A stretch of DNA of 43,266 bases from Opitutales bacterium (GCA_016928295.1 JAFGLA010000070.1:1-43266), one strand, 5' to 3'; positions 33,298-42,984 are shown, counted from the stretch's first letter. Notes: a model not told the origin generated them from the letters alone. Program-made: numbers and translations.

Positions 33298-34395
33298 ATG
33301 AGCGAACAGATTCGACAGACACCGCTTCGCGACTTTCACCTTGCCCACGGAGGGCGCCTTGTCCCCTTCGCAGGCTGGGAGCTGCCCGTGCAGTACACGG
33401 CAATACTGGACGAGCACAAGGCCGTGCGCGAAAAGGCGGGCATGTTCGACGTCAGCCACATGGGCGAGGTCACCGTGGAGGGGCCGCAGGCACTGGCCTT
33501 TCTCCAGAGGGTGCTGACAAACGACATCTCCCGCATCGACATCGGGCAGGCCATTTACAGCCTGATGTGCTACGATAACGGCACTTGCGTGGACGATGTC
33601 ATCTGCTACCGGCGCGACGAGGAAAAGTATTTCATCTGCGTGAACGCGTCCAACGCTGCCAAGGACATCGCGTGGATGCAGGAAAAGTCCAAGGGCTACT
33701 TCTGCACCGTGGCCGACTGCTGCGACGATTACGCGCAAATAGCGATTCAGGGGCCGCTCGCGTGGGACGTAGTTTACGCCAGCGGCTTTGACGGCGAAGC
33801 CCCCGCCCGCTTCTGCGCCGGAGACGCCCGCGTGGCCGGTTGCGATGTGTTCCTAAGCCGCACCGGCTACACCGGCGAGGACGGCTGCGAGATTTACTGC
33901 AAGCCCGGGGACGCGATGAAGATTGCCAAAGCAATCTGGTATGCCGGCGAGCCGCTGGGCCTCGCCCTCTGCGGCTTGGGCGCGCGCGACAGCCTGCGCC
34001 TTGAGGCGGGGATGCCCCTCTACGGGCACGAGATTAGCGACGCAATCAGCCCATTGCAGGCGGGCCTTGGCTGGGCGGTCAAGCTGGACAAGGACACGGA
34101 CTTTATCGGCAAGGCCGCGCTGGCGGAAGAAAAGGCCAGAGGGCCGGAGCGCAAGCTGTTGCACTTTACGCTCGAAGGACGCCGCATCGCCCGCGAAGGA
34201 ACGGCAATCGTTGACGCGGACGGCAACACAGTCGGACAGGTGCGAAGCGGCAGCTTCAGCCCCACGCTAGGCAAGCCCATTGGCAGCGCCCTTGTAAACA
34301 GCGGCGCAGACCGCGATTCGCTACTTGTGGACCTGCGCGGCAACAAGGAAAAGCTCATTCCGGCAAAGGCACCTCTTCACAAGAACGCCCGTTAG
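33298..34395 (+). CDS. gcvT: Aminomethyltransferase, T protein of the glycine cleavage system
   Basis: GcvT moves the aminomethyl carbon of glycine from the H protein to tetrahydrofolate, releasing ammonia. The 365-residue protein has RQTPLRDFHLAHGGRLVPFAGWELPVQY in parts, MFDVSHMGEVTVEG, the folate-site stretch SRTGYTGEDGCEIY, GARDSLRLEAGMPLYGHE and a C-terminal GCV_T_C domain with GQVRSGSFSPTLGKPIGSALV. The ATG at 33298 matches the family start. gcvH and gcvP are not in the window. A MITE follows 33 bases after the stop. Confidence 0.95.
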   Translation: MSEQIRQTPLRDFHLAHGGRLVPFAGWELPVQYTAILDEHKAVREKAGMFDVSHMGEVTVEGPQALAFLQRVLTNDISRIDIGQAIYSLMCYDNGTCVDDVICYRRDEEKYFICVNASNAAKDIAWMQEKSKGYFCTVADCCDDYAQIAIQGPLAWDVVYASGFDGEAPARFCAGDARVAGCDVFLSRTGYTGEDGCEIYCKPGDAMKIAKAIWYAGEPLGLALCGLGARDSLRLEAGMPLYGHEISDAISPLQAGLGWAVKLDKDTDFIGKAALAEEKARGPERKLLHFTLEGRRIAREGTAIVDADGNTVGQVRSGSFSPTLGKPIGSALVNSGADRDSLLVDLRGNKEKLIPAKAPLHKNAR

Positions 34396-34427
34396 CCGAA
34401 AGATAATAACACCGTAATACAATTTAA

Positions 34428-34593
34428 TGGGCACCTCTAATAACCGGTTTCGTAGCGAGAACGAGGATTTGCCGATGGATGGCAAGGCTTTGTAAGCGAG
34501 TAGTATTGAATAAAATACGGCGAGCTTACGAAACGAAGCCAGACGCGGCAAAGACCGTTCGCAACAGAAATTCAAGGTTATTAGAGGTGCCCA
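34428..34593. mobile_element. MITE with 18-bp perfect terminal inverted repeats (IS5-like)
   Basis: The left end TGGGCACCTCTAATAACC (34428-34445) and the right end at 34576-34593 are exact reverse complements. The total length is 166 bp with no coding content. The flanks are TTAA (34424-34427) and CTAA (34594-34597). Both fit the YTAR target pattern of IS5-group elements and differ in one base, as an old target duplication might. A mobilising transposase is not in the window. Confidence 0.85.
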
Positions 34594-34648
34594 CTAATAA
34601 ACGCCTCGCCATTGCAGGGTTAACACCCTACATGTCTAAAGACAGCTA

Positions 34649-35251
34649 ATGAAAATACTCGTTGCAGAGGACGACTTCATCTCCCGCAAGTTGCTCACGA
34701 CCACCCTCACCCACTTCGGACACGAGGTTGATGCGTACGAGAACGGCATGGACGCATGGAACGCCTATACGCAACGACGTTACCCGATAGTGGTTAGCGA
34801 CTGGCTGATGCCCAAGCTGGACGGGCTGGCCTTCTGCCGCCGCGTGCGCTCGGTAAAAGTGTCCGACTACACGTATTTCATCCTGCTGACGGCGAACGTG
34901 CAGGGACGAGAGACTTACATGGAAGCCATGCAGGCGGGCATTGACGACTTTCTAGCCAAGCCGCTCGATCGGGACCAGATATGGATGCGCCTGCGCGTAG
35001 CGAAGCGAATCCTCGGCTACACGCGCCAGATTGTGCAGCTTGAAAGTATGTTGCCAATCTGCGTGTACTGCAAAAAAGTCCGCGACGACAACAACTACTG
35101 GGAACAGGTGGAGCATTACATAAGCCGCCTCACCGGCGAACAGATAAGCCACAGCGTCTGCCCGGACTGCTACGCAAAAATCGTCCGTCCCCAGCTGAAG
35201 GCCCTCAAAATCCCGCTCGAAGGCGAAGAGCCGGAAAAGAGCGAAGAGTAG
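34649..35251 (+). CDS. Response regulator with a C-terminal four-cysteine motif
   Basis: A 200-residue protein. Residues 1-120 form a receiver with E7/D8/D9, phospho-acceptor D51 in VVSDWLMP, T81 in LLTAN and K104 in LAKPL. After a helix (about 112-133) comes MLPICVYCKKVRDDNNYWEQVEHYI, then SHSVCPDCYAKI. The pairs C138-C141 and C171-C174 suggest a metal site. The same LPICxYCKKIRDDxxYW element occurs at the end of many signalling proteins from diverse bacteria; its role is not known to me. No DNA-binding domain. The end is acidic (EGEEPEKSEE). It stands alone after the MITE and has no SD. Confidence 0.85.
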   Translation: MKILVAEDDFISRKLLTTTLTHFGHEVDAYENGMDAWNAYTQRRYPIVVSDWLMPKLDGLAFCRRVRSVKVSDYTYFILLTANVQGRETYMEAMQAGIDDFLAKPLDRDQIWMRLRVAKRILGYTRQIVQLESMLPICVYCKKVRDDNNYWEQVEHYISRLTGEQISHSVCPDCYAKIVRPQLKALKIPLEGEEPEKSEE

Positions 35252-35377
35252 AGCGATAGGCCAACAGGCTGCGCATTCCGGACGAAGCATCACATCGCTA
35301 TATCGTCCGAACAGTGGCGCACGGACTACTTCGCAACTTGGCAAACAGCCCCCAAAGGCCCAGAATGTGAGCCAATC

Positions 35378-35803
35378 ATGAACGAGGATGATATTCGAGC
35401 CATCGCCAGGGAACGCGCACGCGGAATCAACGCGCTAGAACGCCAATGGCTGCTGTCAATTGGCCGCCTCGCCTCGATAGGACTGGATGGCGACGTGGAA
35501 AAGACCATCATCGGCGCCTGCAAAGGGCCGGCATCACTCGACAGGCTCCTGCGCCGCCTTGGCAAGGACGCGGCTGCGGAACTGAAGCTGCTCATGAGCG
35601 AATGCGACCAGTCCGTACACGGACTAGGCGTCTGGATAGAAGCGACGGAAGTAATTTACGACTGGCTGGACGATAATAAACGCACTGCCAGCCTTGAACA
35701 GGTGCTCGGCTACCTGTCCTGCTGCGCGGCAGGCAGTCCCGATACCGACCTCAAATGGACAGCCTCCGAAATGCTCCGCCAATACGGAATGGACAGAAGA
35801 TAG
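35378..35803 (+). CDS. Hypothetical protein, mainly helical (141 aa)
   Basis: I recognise no family. The protein is predicted soluble, without signal or membrane helices, and almost wholly helical: IRAIARERARGINALERQWLL, LDRLLRRLGKDAAAELKLLM, and SLEQVLGYLSCCAAG. The codon use resembles neighbouring genes. It begins 126 bases after the response regulator and ends before a hairpin GACATGG/CCATGTC (35815-35838). It may be co-expressed with the regulator, but no functional link is visible. Confidence 0.6.
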   Translation: MNEDDIRAIARERARGINALERQWLLSIGRLASIGLDGDVEKTIIGACKGPASLDRLLRRLGKDAAAELKLLMSECDQSVHGLGVWIEATEVIYDWLDDNKRTASLEQVLGYLSCCAAGSPDTDLKWTASEMLRQYGMDRR

Positions 35804-35949
35804 CCCGCGCTAACGACATGGCATTGCAACCCCATGTCCAAGGGCCTGAGGCGTAATGTGCCGTAAAACAACGCCTTGTGCCCGATTCATAAGCCGCTTG
35901 CGAAACAATGCCTCGCGGCGGGGTTTTACCACTGTTGCACAAGCGCACA

Positions 35950-37104
35950 ATGCGATTTGTAATCATACAGGACCATCTCCGCATGGGAGGCACGGAAAGG
36001 CAGAGCATCTTTCTGGCCGACTCCCTGCGCAAAGCGGGGCACGAGGCGCATCTGCTACTCTTTCGCCCGGGCGGCGCGCTGTGGAACGACATACTAGGGC
36101 ATGAAATCCCGCACAGAGTCCTGCAAAGCGTGGACACGAGAATCTGCTTCCTAGCCCCGGGCATTATGCAGGCGCTGGAGGAAATGTCACCTGACGCCAT
36201 TCTCTGCATGGGGCGAACGGCGAACTGTTACGCAGGCTGGATTCAGCGCCACTTTCCAAACATCGGCGTAATAGCGACTCTGCGCACCGGCAAGCTCATC
36301 CAACCGCTCCATCACTGGTCGCTCGGACAGGTGCGCGCAGTACTCGTAAACAGCAACTGGTGGAAAAGACGCATGTTGGAACGCGGCTTCAGCGAGGACA
36401 AAATCCGCCTCATTCACAACCCTGTCATGCTGCGCCACGGGCTGGAACACCGGAACGAATGGCGCGCCGAAATGCGAACCAAAACCGGAGCCGGGGAGCA
36501 CACGAAGGTGTTCCTCGTGCTTGCTTCGCTTAGGCCGGGCAAGCGCCACATGGAACTGTTGGACAGCTTTGTACGCTACGCCTCCGAGACGCGGGACGAC
36601 TGGCAACTCTGGATAGTGGGCACGGGCAAGGAACTGCCGCGCTGCCGCCGCTTCGTCGAAGCCAACGGACTTCAGAAGCGCGTACTGTTCTTCGGGCAGC
36701 AGGCACAGACAGGCCCGTATTACGCAGGGGCGGACTTTGCAGTGTCTGCCTCAAGGGAAGACTCTTTGCCCAACTTTCTGATAGAAGCACAGGCGATGGG
36801 CCTGCCGCTTATAGCAGTGGAATGCCGCGGGGTATGCGAATGCTGCATCCCCGAGCGCACCGGCATAATAGTGCCGCCGGACAGGCCCGCGCTCTTTGCC
36901 GAAGCCCTGCAAAGAGCAGCGAACGACCCGCTTCTGCAAACGCTCACGATGAAAGAGGCCCCCGCATTTGTCGCTGAAAAGTTCGGAGCTGAAAAGCAAG
37001 CGGCCCTGAGCGTGGCCTTTCTTGAGGAAATCGCCAAAGCGACGCGCTCAAGAGCGACAAAAGCCGCAGCCCAAGCGGACGCATCAGACAGGTGCGCGAT
37101 TTAG
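35950..37104 (+). CDS. Glycosyltransferase family 4 protein
   Basis: A 384-residue GT-B enzyme that would transfer a sugar from a nucleotide-sugar donor, likely in cell-surface polysaccharide or lipid synthesis. The N-terminal domain begins RFVIIQDHLRMGGTERQSIFL, the usual acceptor-domain opening with a Gly-rich GGTE loop. The C-terminal domain has FLVLASLRPGKRHMELLDSF, WIVGTGKELPRCR, ADFAVSASREDSLPNFLIEAQAMGLPLIA in parts (the EDSLPNxxIEA donor-binding Glu motif), and GIIVPPDRPALFAEAL. The ATG at 35950 was chosen to fit the first strand; 14 upstream residues are unlikely. No other sugar genes are adjacent. Confidence 0.92.
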   Translation: MRFVIIQDHLRMGGTERQSIFLADSLRKAGHEAHLLLFRPGGALWNDILGHEIPHRVLQSVDTRICFLAPGIMQALEEMSPDAILCMGRTANCYAGWIQRHFPNIGVIATLRTGKLIQPLHHWSLGQVRAVLVNSNWWKRRMLERGFSEDKIRLIHNPVMLRHGLEHRNEWRAEMRTKTGAGEHTKVFLVLASLRPGKRHMELLDSFVRYASETRDDWQLWIVGTGKELPRCRRFVEANGLQKRVLFFGQQAQTGPYYAGADFAVSASREDSLPNFLIEAQAMGLPLIAVECRGVCECCIPERTGIIVPPDRPALFAEALQRAANDPLLQTLTMKEAPAFVAEKFGAEKQAALSVAFLEEIAKATRSRATKAAAQADASDRCAI

Positions 37105-37161
37105 GACTTGGAGCTTTTTGAAAATTGGCGCTCCCCTGCGTGTCAACTTGGCCTCAGCAGC

Positions 37162-39948
37162 CTACTGCACGCCACCTGCTCGGTCAAGAAACACGGCTAG
37201 CTCCCGCTTGTGCATGGCGAGCGACCCCACTGCGGGACTCGCGCTCTCCTTGCGCCCTGCGTAAACGGCCTTGCGTCCGAAAAGCTCCTCAAGCCTTGGT
37301 GCGACAAAGCTCCATGCGCCCATGTTCTGCGGCTCTTCCTGACACCACACGATGCTTCGCGCCGTATCGGCATAGCGCCCTGCAACGCGCAATAACTCGT
37401 CCGCGTCAAAGGGATACAACTGCTCAATGCGCACTATCGCCGTATCCCCCCAGGAAGCATCCGTACGGCGCCGCTCTGCAAGGTCGTAAAACACCTTGCC
37501 GGAACAGAGAATGAGCCTATCGGCCTTCGCTGGGGCGAGCGGATCGTCCAAGACCGTGTTAAAATGCCCGTCCGTCAGGTCCGCCACCGCGCTGACGCAT
37601 TCCTTGTGGCGCAACATGCTCTTTGGCGCCATGAGGATCAAGGGTTTGCGAAAATCCCGCCTCATCTGCCGCCTCAGCGCGTGGAAATACTGCGCCGGAG
37701 TGGTGAGGTTGCACACCTGAATGTTGTCCTCCGCGCAGAGCTGAAGAAAACGCTCAAGCCGCGCCGAAGAGTGCTCCGGCCCCTGCCCTTCGTAGCCGTG
37801 CGGCAAGAGCATCACCAAACCGCTTATGCGCTGCCACTTGGACTCGCTCGACACGATGAACTGGTCGATCATGACCTGTGCGCCGTTGGCAAAGTCGCCA
37901 AACTGCGCCTCCCACATGATGAGCATGTTGGGATAGTCGAGGCTGTAACCGTAGTCGAAGCCCAGAACGCCAGCCTCTGAAAGGAGCGAGTTGTGTATGC
38001 AGAACTGCGCCTGCCGCCCTTCCATGTGCAGAAGCGGTATGTACGGAGTGCGCGTTTCCGAATCGTACAGCACGGCATGGCGCTGGGAGAAAGTACCCCT
38101 CTCGCTGTCCTGACCGGAAAGGCGAATCGGCGTCCCCTCCAAAAGCAGGCTTCCCCAAGCGAGACTCTCGGCGAAGGCCCAGTCTATGCCAGCGCCCCCT
38201 TCGTAGGCGGCCCGCTTGGCATCCAACTGGCGCACGATCTTCGGGTTTGCCTTAAACTCGTCCGGCACCCGCGTGAGCGCCCTTGCGATGTGGTCCAGCT
38301 TTTCCTTGTTTACGCCCGTGTCGGCAGGTTCAAACGAATATGGCGGCTGGTAAATTGCGGTAGAACCGTGGAAGCGGCCCTTCCAGCCGTTTTCCTTCGC
38401 ACTTGCGCCGCTCTTGGTCTCCCGCTCACGTTCGCGCTCGAAGGCCCTGTCGAGCAAGTCCTGATAGCGGCTGCGAATGACCTTTTCCTCCTCCACGCTC
38501 AGGAAGCCGTGCTTTTTAAGGCAGGCGGCAAACACTTCGCTGACGAGCGGATGCGCTTCGATTTTCCTGTACAATGTGGGCTGCGTGAATGAAGGCTCGT
38601 CCGCCTCGTTGTGCCCGTGGCGGCGGTAGCAGTACATGTCCACCACCACGTCGGCGTGGAACTCCTGCCGATAGCGCAAGGCAAGCTCTGTAACCCAGAC
38701 TACGGCCAGCGGATCGTCCCCGTTTACGTGGAAGACCGGTGCCTCGATCATCTTGGCAACGTCCGTGCAGTAGCGGCTGGAGCGCGCTTCGGACGGGTCC
38801 GTTGTGAAGCCAATCTGGTTATTGATGACGATGTGGACGGTGCCGCCCGTCGTATAACCCTTGAGCTGCGAAAAGTTGAGAACTTCTGCAATTACGCCCT
38901 GCCCCGCGAAGGCCGCGTCGCCGTGAATTAGAAGCGGTATGACCCGTGAACGCTTCTCGGTGTCTCCCAGCATGCGCTGTCTTGCGCGCACGCGCCCTTC
39001 TACGACGCTGTTTACCGCCTCAAGGTGGCTCGGGTTGGCGGCGAGTTGCAAAATCATGCTCTCGCCCTTGCTGTTGCGAGCAATGGAGTCGAAGCCGAGG
39101 TGGTATTTCACGTCCCCGTCGCCGTGAATGGTGTCGGGTATGTAATTGGCACTGAACTCGTGGAAAATGTATTCGTAGGATTTGCCAAGGATGTTGGCCA
39201 ATACGTTCAGCCGCCCGCGGTGAGCCATGCCGATTATCATTTCCTCCACCCCGAGCGAAGGGCCGGCCTCAACAAGCGCGTCGATGGCGGCAATGAGCGT
39301 CTCCCCGCCTTCCAGACCGAAGCGTTTCTGCCCGACGTAGCGGGTGTGGAGGAACTTTTCAAAAGTCTCCGCCTGCACCACTTTGTCCAATACGTGGAGC
39401 TTCTTTTCGCGGCTCGTTTCGGGCTGGTTCAGGATTGGCTCCATGGCGGCCTGAAGCCAGCGACGGCGAGGCGTTTCCTGAATGTGGATGTATTCAACGC
39501 CTATGGAGCCGCAGTAGGTGTCGCTCATGCGGGAAATCATCTCCCGCACGCTCATTTTCATGCCGCCCATGTAGTTACCCGTGTCGTAAACTTCGTCCAG
39601 CTCGCCTTCGTCAAAGCCGAGGCGGGCGAGCGACAGGCGCGGGTTGAGCATAACTTCCTCGTCGAGCGGGTTCAGGTGCGCCTGAGTGTGCCCGATGGAG
39701 CGGTAGGAATATATCGCGCCGACAAAGCGGGCCTGCTTTCGCGCATAATCGGACAGCGCCGCAGCGTCCTGACCGGCTTCCTTTACCGCGCTTGCCGGAG
39801 AGGCATCCCCGCGGTCCATTGCCAGCTCGAAACCCTCGAAAAACGCCTGCCACTTCGCGTCCACGCTCTCGGGATTCGCCTGCCATTGGCCGTAAAGCGC
39901 GTCAATGAGGTCGAGGTTCCATCTCGTCGCAAAGCTGGGATTTTTCAT
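37162..39948 (-). CDS. sucA: 2-oxoglutarate dehydrogenase E1 component
   Basis: SucA is the thiamine-diphosphate decarboxylase of the 2-oxoglutarate dehydrogenase complex. The 928-residue protein is close to the usual length (about 930). It begins with the E1 N-terminal helix [18 protein letters not shown]. Further marks are [16 protein letters not shown], the cofactor site [18 protein letters not shown], then [48 protein letters not shown] in parts, and a C-terminal transketolase-like domain ending [12 protein letters not shown]. The ATG at 39948 sits four residues before FATRW; the longer frame to 40038 has no family match. sucB is not adjacent. A structured element lies about 150-250 bases upstream of the start codon. 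Confidence 0.96.
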   Translation of the reverse strand: MKNPSFATRWNLDLIDALYGQWQANPESVDAKWQAFFEGFELAMDRGDASPASAVKEAGQDAAALSDYARKQARFVGAIYSYRSIGHTQAHLNPLDEEVMLNPRLSLARLGFDEGELDEVYDTGNYMGGMKMSVREMISRMSDTYCGSIGVEYIHIQETPRRRWLQAAMEPILNQPETSREKKLHVLDKVVQAETFEKFLHTRYVGQKRFGLEGGETLIAAIDALVEAGPSLGVEEMIIGMAHRGRLNVLANILGKSYEYIFHEFSANYIPDTIHGDGDVKYHLGFDSIARNSKGESMILQLAANPSHLEAVNSVVEGRVRARQRMLGDTEKRSRVIPLLIHGDAAFAGQGVIAEVLNFSQLKGYTTGGTVHIVINNQIGFTTDPSEARSSRYCTDVAKMIEAPVFHVNGDDPLAVVWVTELALRYRQEFHADVVVDMYCYRRHGHNEADEPSFTQPTLYRKIEAHPLVSEVFAACLKKHGFLSVEEEKVIRSRYQDLLDRAFERERERETKSGASAKENGWKGRFHGSTAIYQPPYSFEPADTGVNKEKLDHIARALTRVPDEFKANPKIVRQLDAKRAAYEGGAGIDWAFAESLAWGSLLLEGTPIRLSGQDSERGTFSQRHAVLYDSETRTPYIPLLHMEGRQAQFCIHNSLLSEAGVLGFDYGYSLDYPNMLIMWEAQFGDFANGAQVMIDQFIVSSESKWQRISGLVMLLPHGYEGQGPEHSSARLERFLQLCAEDNIQVCNLTTPAQYFHALRRQMRRDFRKPLILMAPKSMLRHKECVSAVADLTDGHFNTVLDDPLAPAKADRLILCSGKVFYDLAERRRTDASWGDTAIVRIEQLYPFDADELLRVAGRYADTARSIVWCQEEPQNMGAWSFVAPRLEELFGRKAVYAGRKESASPAVGSLAMHKRELAVFLDRAGGVQ

Positions 39949-40093
39949 GAGAAAACGTGATTGGCAATTATGACGGGGAGGTATCCGGAGTGTATGAGAT
40001 TCTGTCGGGCAGACAGGCGGAAGCGTATGATGCTTCAACGCATGTTCATAACTTATCTTCTGATGCGTCTTTTACAAGAGAGCCTGTCGTAAA

Positions 40094-40200
40094 TGTGATG
40101 TGGAGGCTTTCCGTAGATAGTCCCTTGTTGTTAGCCCCAAGGCGGGGGCCAGATGCCGCAAGCGGCAGGACTACTTGCCTGAGAAAGCCTCCACATCACA
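40094..40200. repeat. Structured element with 18-bp inverted arms and two inner hairpins
   Basis: TGTGATGTGGAGGCTTTC (40094-40111) and its exact complement (40183-40200) enclose a second pairing TAGTCC/GGACTA (40118-40123 with 40168-40173). Inside these are GCCCC/GGGGC (40134-40138 with 40145-40149) and TGCCGC/GCGGCA (40154-40159 with 40162-40167). The whole can fold as a branched structure on either strand. It lies in the 409-base gap between sucA and efp; the rest of that gap shows no gene. On the minus strand it would be in the sucA leader. Confidence 0.7.
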
Positions 40201-40295
40201 CTCACTTAAAATTACTGCATTCGTAACTGCCTGTAAGACACCTGTGAACGCCTGCTTAATCCCGAAAAGAGAGCGAAACGGATACGATTTTTGAC

Positions 40296-40329
40296 AAAAA
40301 AACGCCTCCGGCTTTTGAAAGCGGAGGCG
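40296..40329 (-). terminator. Rho-independent terminator of efp
   Basis: On the minus strand a stem of CGCCTCCG/CGGAGGCG, extended inwards with one bulged base, is followed by seven T residues (complement of 40296-40302). It begins 29 bases after the efp stop and separates efp from the sucA region. Confidence 0.88.
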
Positions 40330-40357
40330 CTTGGGGGAAAAATGAGAAACGGCCCTC

Positions 40358-40915
40358 TTAGGCGCGGCCCTGATAGGAGCCGTCGAGAGTGGAGATGCGG
40401 AGCTTGTCTCCGGTCTTGATGAAGAGCGGGCAGTTCACGCGAATGCCTGTCTCCAGTTCCACGCTCTTGGTCGCACCCGTGGCGGTGTCGCCCTTGATGG
40501 CGTCGGGGGCGTCCGTAACCACGATTTCGACAACGCTCGGCAGTTCCACGTCCACGGGGTTGCCGTCAACGTAAAGGATTGTCACCTGCGCGCCGGGCGT
40601 AAGGTAGCTCTTCGCCTCGCCGACCGTGGCTTCGGAAATGTCGAAAGTCTCGAACGTTTCCAAGTCCATGAACGTGTAAACGTCCATGTGATGGTAGCTG
40701 AACTCGACGTTCTTGGTGTCGGTTTCGAGTATCTCGACCTGCTCGGCGGGATTGAAGCGGGTGTTGCCGCTCTTGCCGCTGCGCAGGCTGCGCATCTTAA
40801 CCTGAACAAAGGCGTGCAGGTTGCCCGGAGTGCGATGGATGACTTCGAGTACTAACTGGGGCTCGCCGTTGTAGCGGAATACGCGGCCCTTGCGGAGGTC
40901 GTTTGCTAATGCCAT
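40358..40915 (-). CDS. efp: Translation elongation factor P
   Basis: EF-P relieves ribosome stalling at polyproline stretches. The protein is 185 aa with all three beta-barrel domains: a KOW-like N-terminus (NDLRKGRVFRYNGEPQLVLEV), the OB domain II (SYHHMDVYTFMDLETFE, with the YxFMD pattern) and the domain III signature ETGIRVNCPLFIKTGDKLRI. The loop that normally carries the modified Lys or Arg reads T29-P-G-N-L-H-A-F36, so the tip residue is N32. The ATG at 40915 fits the family; the frame extends upstream to 41185 but that part is not homologous. No SD. A strong terminator follows. Confidence 0.95.
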   Translation of the reverse strand: MALANDLRKGRVFRYNGEPQLVLEVIHRTPGNLHAFVQVKMRSLRSGKSGNTRFNPAEQVEILETDTKNVEFSYHHMDVYTFMDLETFETFDISEATVGEAKSYLTPGAQVTILYVDGNPVDVELPSVVEIVVTDAPDAIKGDTATGATKSVELETGIRVNCPLFIKTGDKLRISTLDGSYQGRA

Positions 40916-40998
40916 GTGTAAATAGGTGTGAAAAGGCAAGGTATTAACAAGGAGCAAAGCCGGATGGCAAGCCATAACAGAAAACTCTGCTTGCGCCT

Positions 40999-41200
40999 GC
41001 CTCTTGAGGCTGTGCAAAGAATGGCCTTGGGGAGAGCCTGACACTTTGCGGACCGATGGCACGGGATGGGTTTCTGAGATAAAAAACGGGATATGACGCG
41101 AGCTGAGTCGGGATTCTCCTAGCCGAACGGCGCGTTTTTTAACTGAAAAGACGCCCGCATTCCCGACGGGTGTCCGTTTTTTCACACACGCCCAAGAGGC
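40999..41200 (+). repeat. Interspersed intergenic repeat, copy C (diverged, about 200 bp)
   Basis: The ends GCCTCTTG (40999-41006) and CAAGAGGC (41193-41200) are inverted. The body shares CGGACCGA, TTTCTGAGATAAAAA, CGGGATTC, AGCCGAA, AAAGACGCCCGCATTCC and GACGGG with copy A, in the same order and orientation. Flank and stem sequences differ from copies A and B. It lies in the 704-base gap between the divergent efp and nusA genes, which contains no gene that I can support. Confidence 0.75.
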
Positions 41201-41383
41201 ACGATTACTCTATTGACCTTTCCATGCTCCTCCTGCATAGCTGTCCCCCGCCCTCTGCTGTGCGCGGAACATCAACGCAAGCGCTCTTCCCTGATAACCA
41301 ATACTACGGGAGCCATTTCATGTCGGGTAGCTGTCATGCCGCACAACCGGAAGACAAAGCCCGACAATTGAGGCGCCCACCTT

Positions 41384-41448
41384 GACTCAAAAAGGATCAA
41401 GAGCTTGTTGACCAGTTCCGGCATTTGCGGAGGGCACTTTTTTGAGTC
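41384..41448. repeat. Inverted repeat upstream of nusA
   Basis: Arms GACTCAAAAA (41384-41393) and TTTTTGAGTC (41439-41448) are exact complements with a 45-base loop. It may be the ends of a small degenerate element or a weak hairpin; no function can be assigned. Confidence 0.5.
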
Positions 41449-41517
41449 TTCCCCTCATGTACAAAGCGTCAAGGCGCGGCGAACACGAGGCTGGGTTACT
41501 CATGTCCTTGACAGAAA

Positions 41518-41546
41518 CGCCCGACATACGTAAAAAAGTTACTTTA
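41518..41546 (+). promoter_or_regulatory. Probable sigma-70-type promoter of nusA-infB
   Basis: TTGACA (41518-41523), a 17-bp spacer and TAAAAA (41541-41546) precede nusA by about 74 bases. The -35 is perfect and the -10 matches four of six. Confidence 0.5.
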
Positions 41547-41619
41547 CCAGTCTCCAAACCACGGGGAGTGGGCAATACGCCCGCTCTTTTTTTATCTTTA
41601 CGAACTTCAATCCGACACA

Positions 41620-42870
41620 ATGAGCCACGAAATTCTTTCCGTCCTCGAGTATATGGAAAAAGAGAAGGGAATCCCGCGCGATTCCATGATTCAGGCCATT
41701 GTGACCGCAATCAAGGGAGCCGCCGCCAAGGGAGTGAACGCCGGGCAGGAGCTGAAGATTGAAATCAACCCCCGCACCGGTGCCCTCAAGGCATGGAGCC
41801 TGCTCGAAGTGGTGGACTCTGTTAGCGATAACCGCTCCCAGATCCACATCGACAAGGCGCGCCTCATAGAACCCACTGCCACCATCGGCAGCGTCATCGA
41901 GCGCGAGATAGACCCATCCGCCCTTGGCCGCATCGCCGCGCAGACGGCGCATCAGGCCATCGTGCAAAGGGTGCGCCAGTTCGAAAAAGAACGCATTTAC
42001 GACGACTACAAGGACACAATCGGCGACATCGTGACTGGCACCGTACGCCGCCGCGAAAGGGGCGACCTGGTCGTGGACCTCGGCAAAGCCGAAGCAATCC
42101 TGCCCCAGCGAGAACGCGTCCCGGGCGAGGATTACGAGATTGGCGAACGCATTCGCTGCCTTTTGTCTGAAATCGAAGTCACGGCCCGCGGGCCGGAGCT
42201 TATCCTTTCCCGCGCCAATGTTAAGTTTGTCCGCCGCCTGTTCGAGCTGGAAGTGACCGAAATCGCCGACAACACGGTGACAATTGAAGCCATTTCCCGC
42301 GAGCCCGGCTACCGTTCAAAGATCGCCGTCTCCAGCAGCGACCCGAAGGTTGACCCCGTCGGCGCCTGCGTTGGTGCGCGCGGCGCTCGCGTCAAGAGCA
42401 TAGTGCGCGAGCTTGGCGGAGAGAAAATCGACATCATCCGCTACCGTGCGGACCCGATTGAAATGCTCGAAGAAGCCATCAAGCCCGCCATCCCGCGCAA
42501 CGTGAAGATGGATCAGGTCGGCAAGAAAATTTACTTTGAAGTCAGCGAGGAAGACCTCTCCATCGCCATTGGCCGCCGTGGGCAAAACGCCCGCCTTACA
42601 AGCCGCCTCATGGGCTGGAAGCTCGACATTGCCAAGGAGCAGACGCACGAAGTGGGCTTCGACGCCCGCGTTGCCGAGGCAATCAAGGGCTGGAACGGCG
42701 TGGAGGGCATCTCCAAGGAAGTGGCACAGTTCCTCGTTGAAAACGGCTTTACCAGCCCCGAGGCCTTTGAAGGCGTCGGCGCGAACGACTTGATGAACCT
42801 CGGCTTTAAGGAACAGGATGCACGCACCCTGCTCAAGATTGTCCAGATTCATCGCCAGAATCAGGCCTAA
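41620..42870 (+). CDS. nusA: Transcription termination/antitermination factor NusA
   Basis: NusA binds RNA polymerase and modulates pausing, termination and antitermination. The 416-residue protein has the N-terminal polymerase-binding domain (residues 1-125, starting [20 protein letters not shown]). An S1 domain follows (about 133-200, [27 protein letters not shown] in parts). Two KH domains carry [30 protein letters not shown] in parts and [25 protein letters not shown] in parts. A single short helix-hairpin-helix C-terminus is present ([21 protein letters not shown]). rimP, which often precedes nusA, is absent here. infB follows after 114 bases. Confidence 0.96.
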   Translation: MSHEILSVLEYMEKEKGIPRDSMIQAIVTAIKGAAAKGVNAGQELKIEINPRTGALKAWSLLEVVDSVSDNRSQIHIDKARLIEPTATIGSVIEREIDPSALGRIAAQTAHQAIVQRVRQFEKERIYDDYKDTIGDIVTGTVRRRERGDLVVDLGKAEAILPQRERVPGEDYEIGERIRCLLSEIEVTARGPELILSRANVKFVRRLFELEVTEIADNTVTIEAISREPGYRSKIAVSSSDPKVDPVGACVGARGARVKSIVRELGGEKIDIIRYRADPIEMLEEAIKPAIPRNVKMDQVGKKIYFEVSEEDLSIAIGRRGQNARLTSRLMGWKLDIAKEQTHEVGFDARVAEAIKGWNGVEGISKEVAQFLVENGFTSPEAFEGVGANDLMNLGFKEQDARTLLKIVQIHRQNQA

Positions 42871-42984
42871 CGGTGTGGCGCACTACGCGCGATGCATAAC
42901 AGCCTTTCACATTTTTTCTCAATTCTTATCGCCCATAGGGACCGAGGCGGATAAATAACGGACCCCTGCAAGAGACGCCTTATC

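Noticed and set aside
42933-42962. Possible fourth copy of the intergenic repeat (GGGACCGAGG before infB)
   Set aside because: Only about nine bases match; the rest of the element and its inverted ends are missing.
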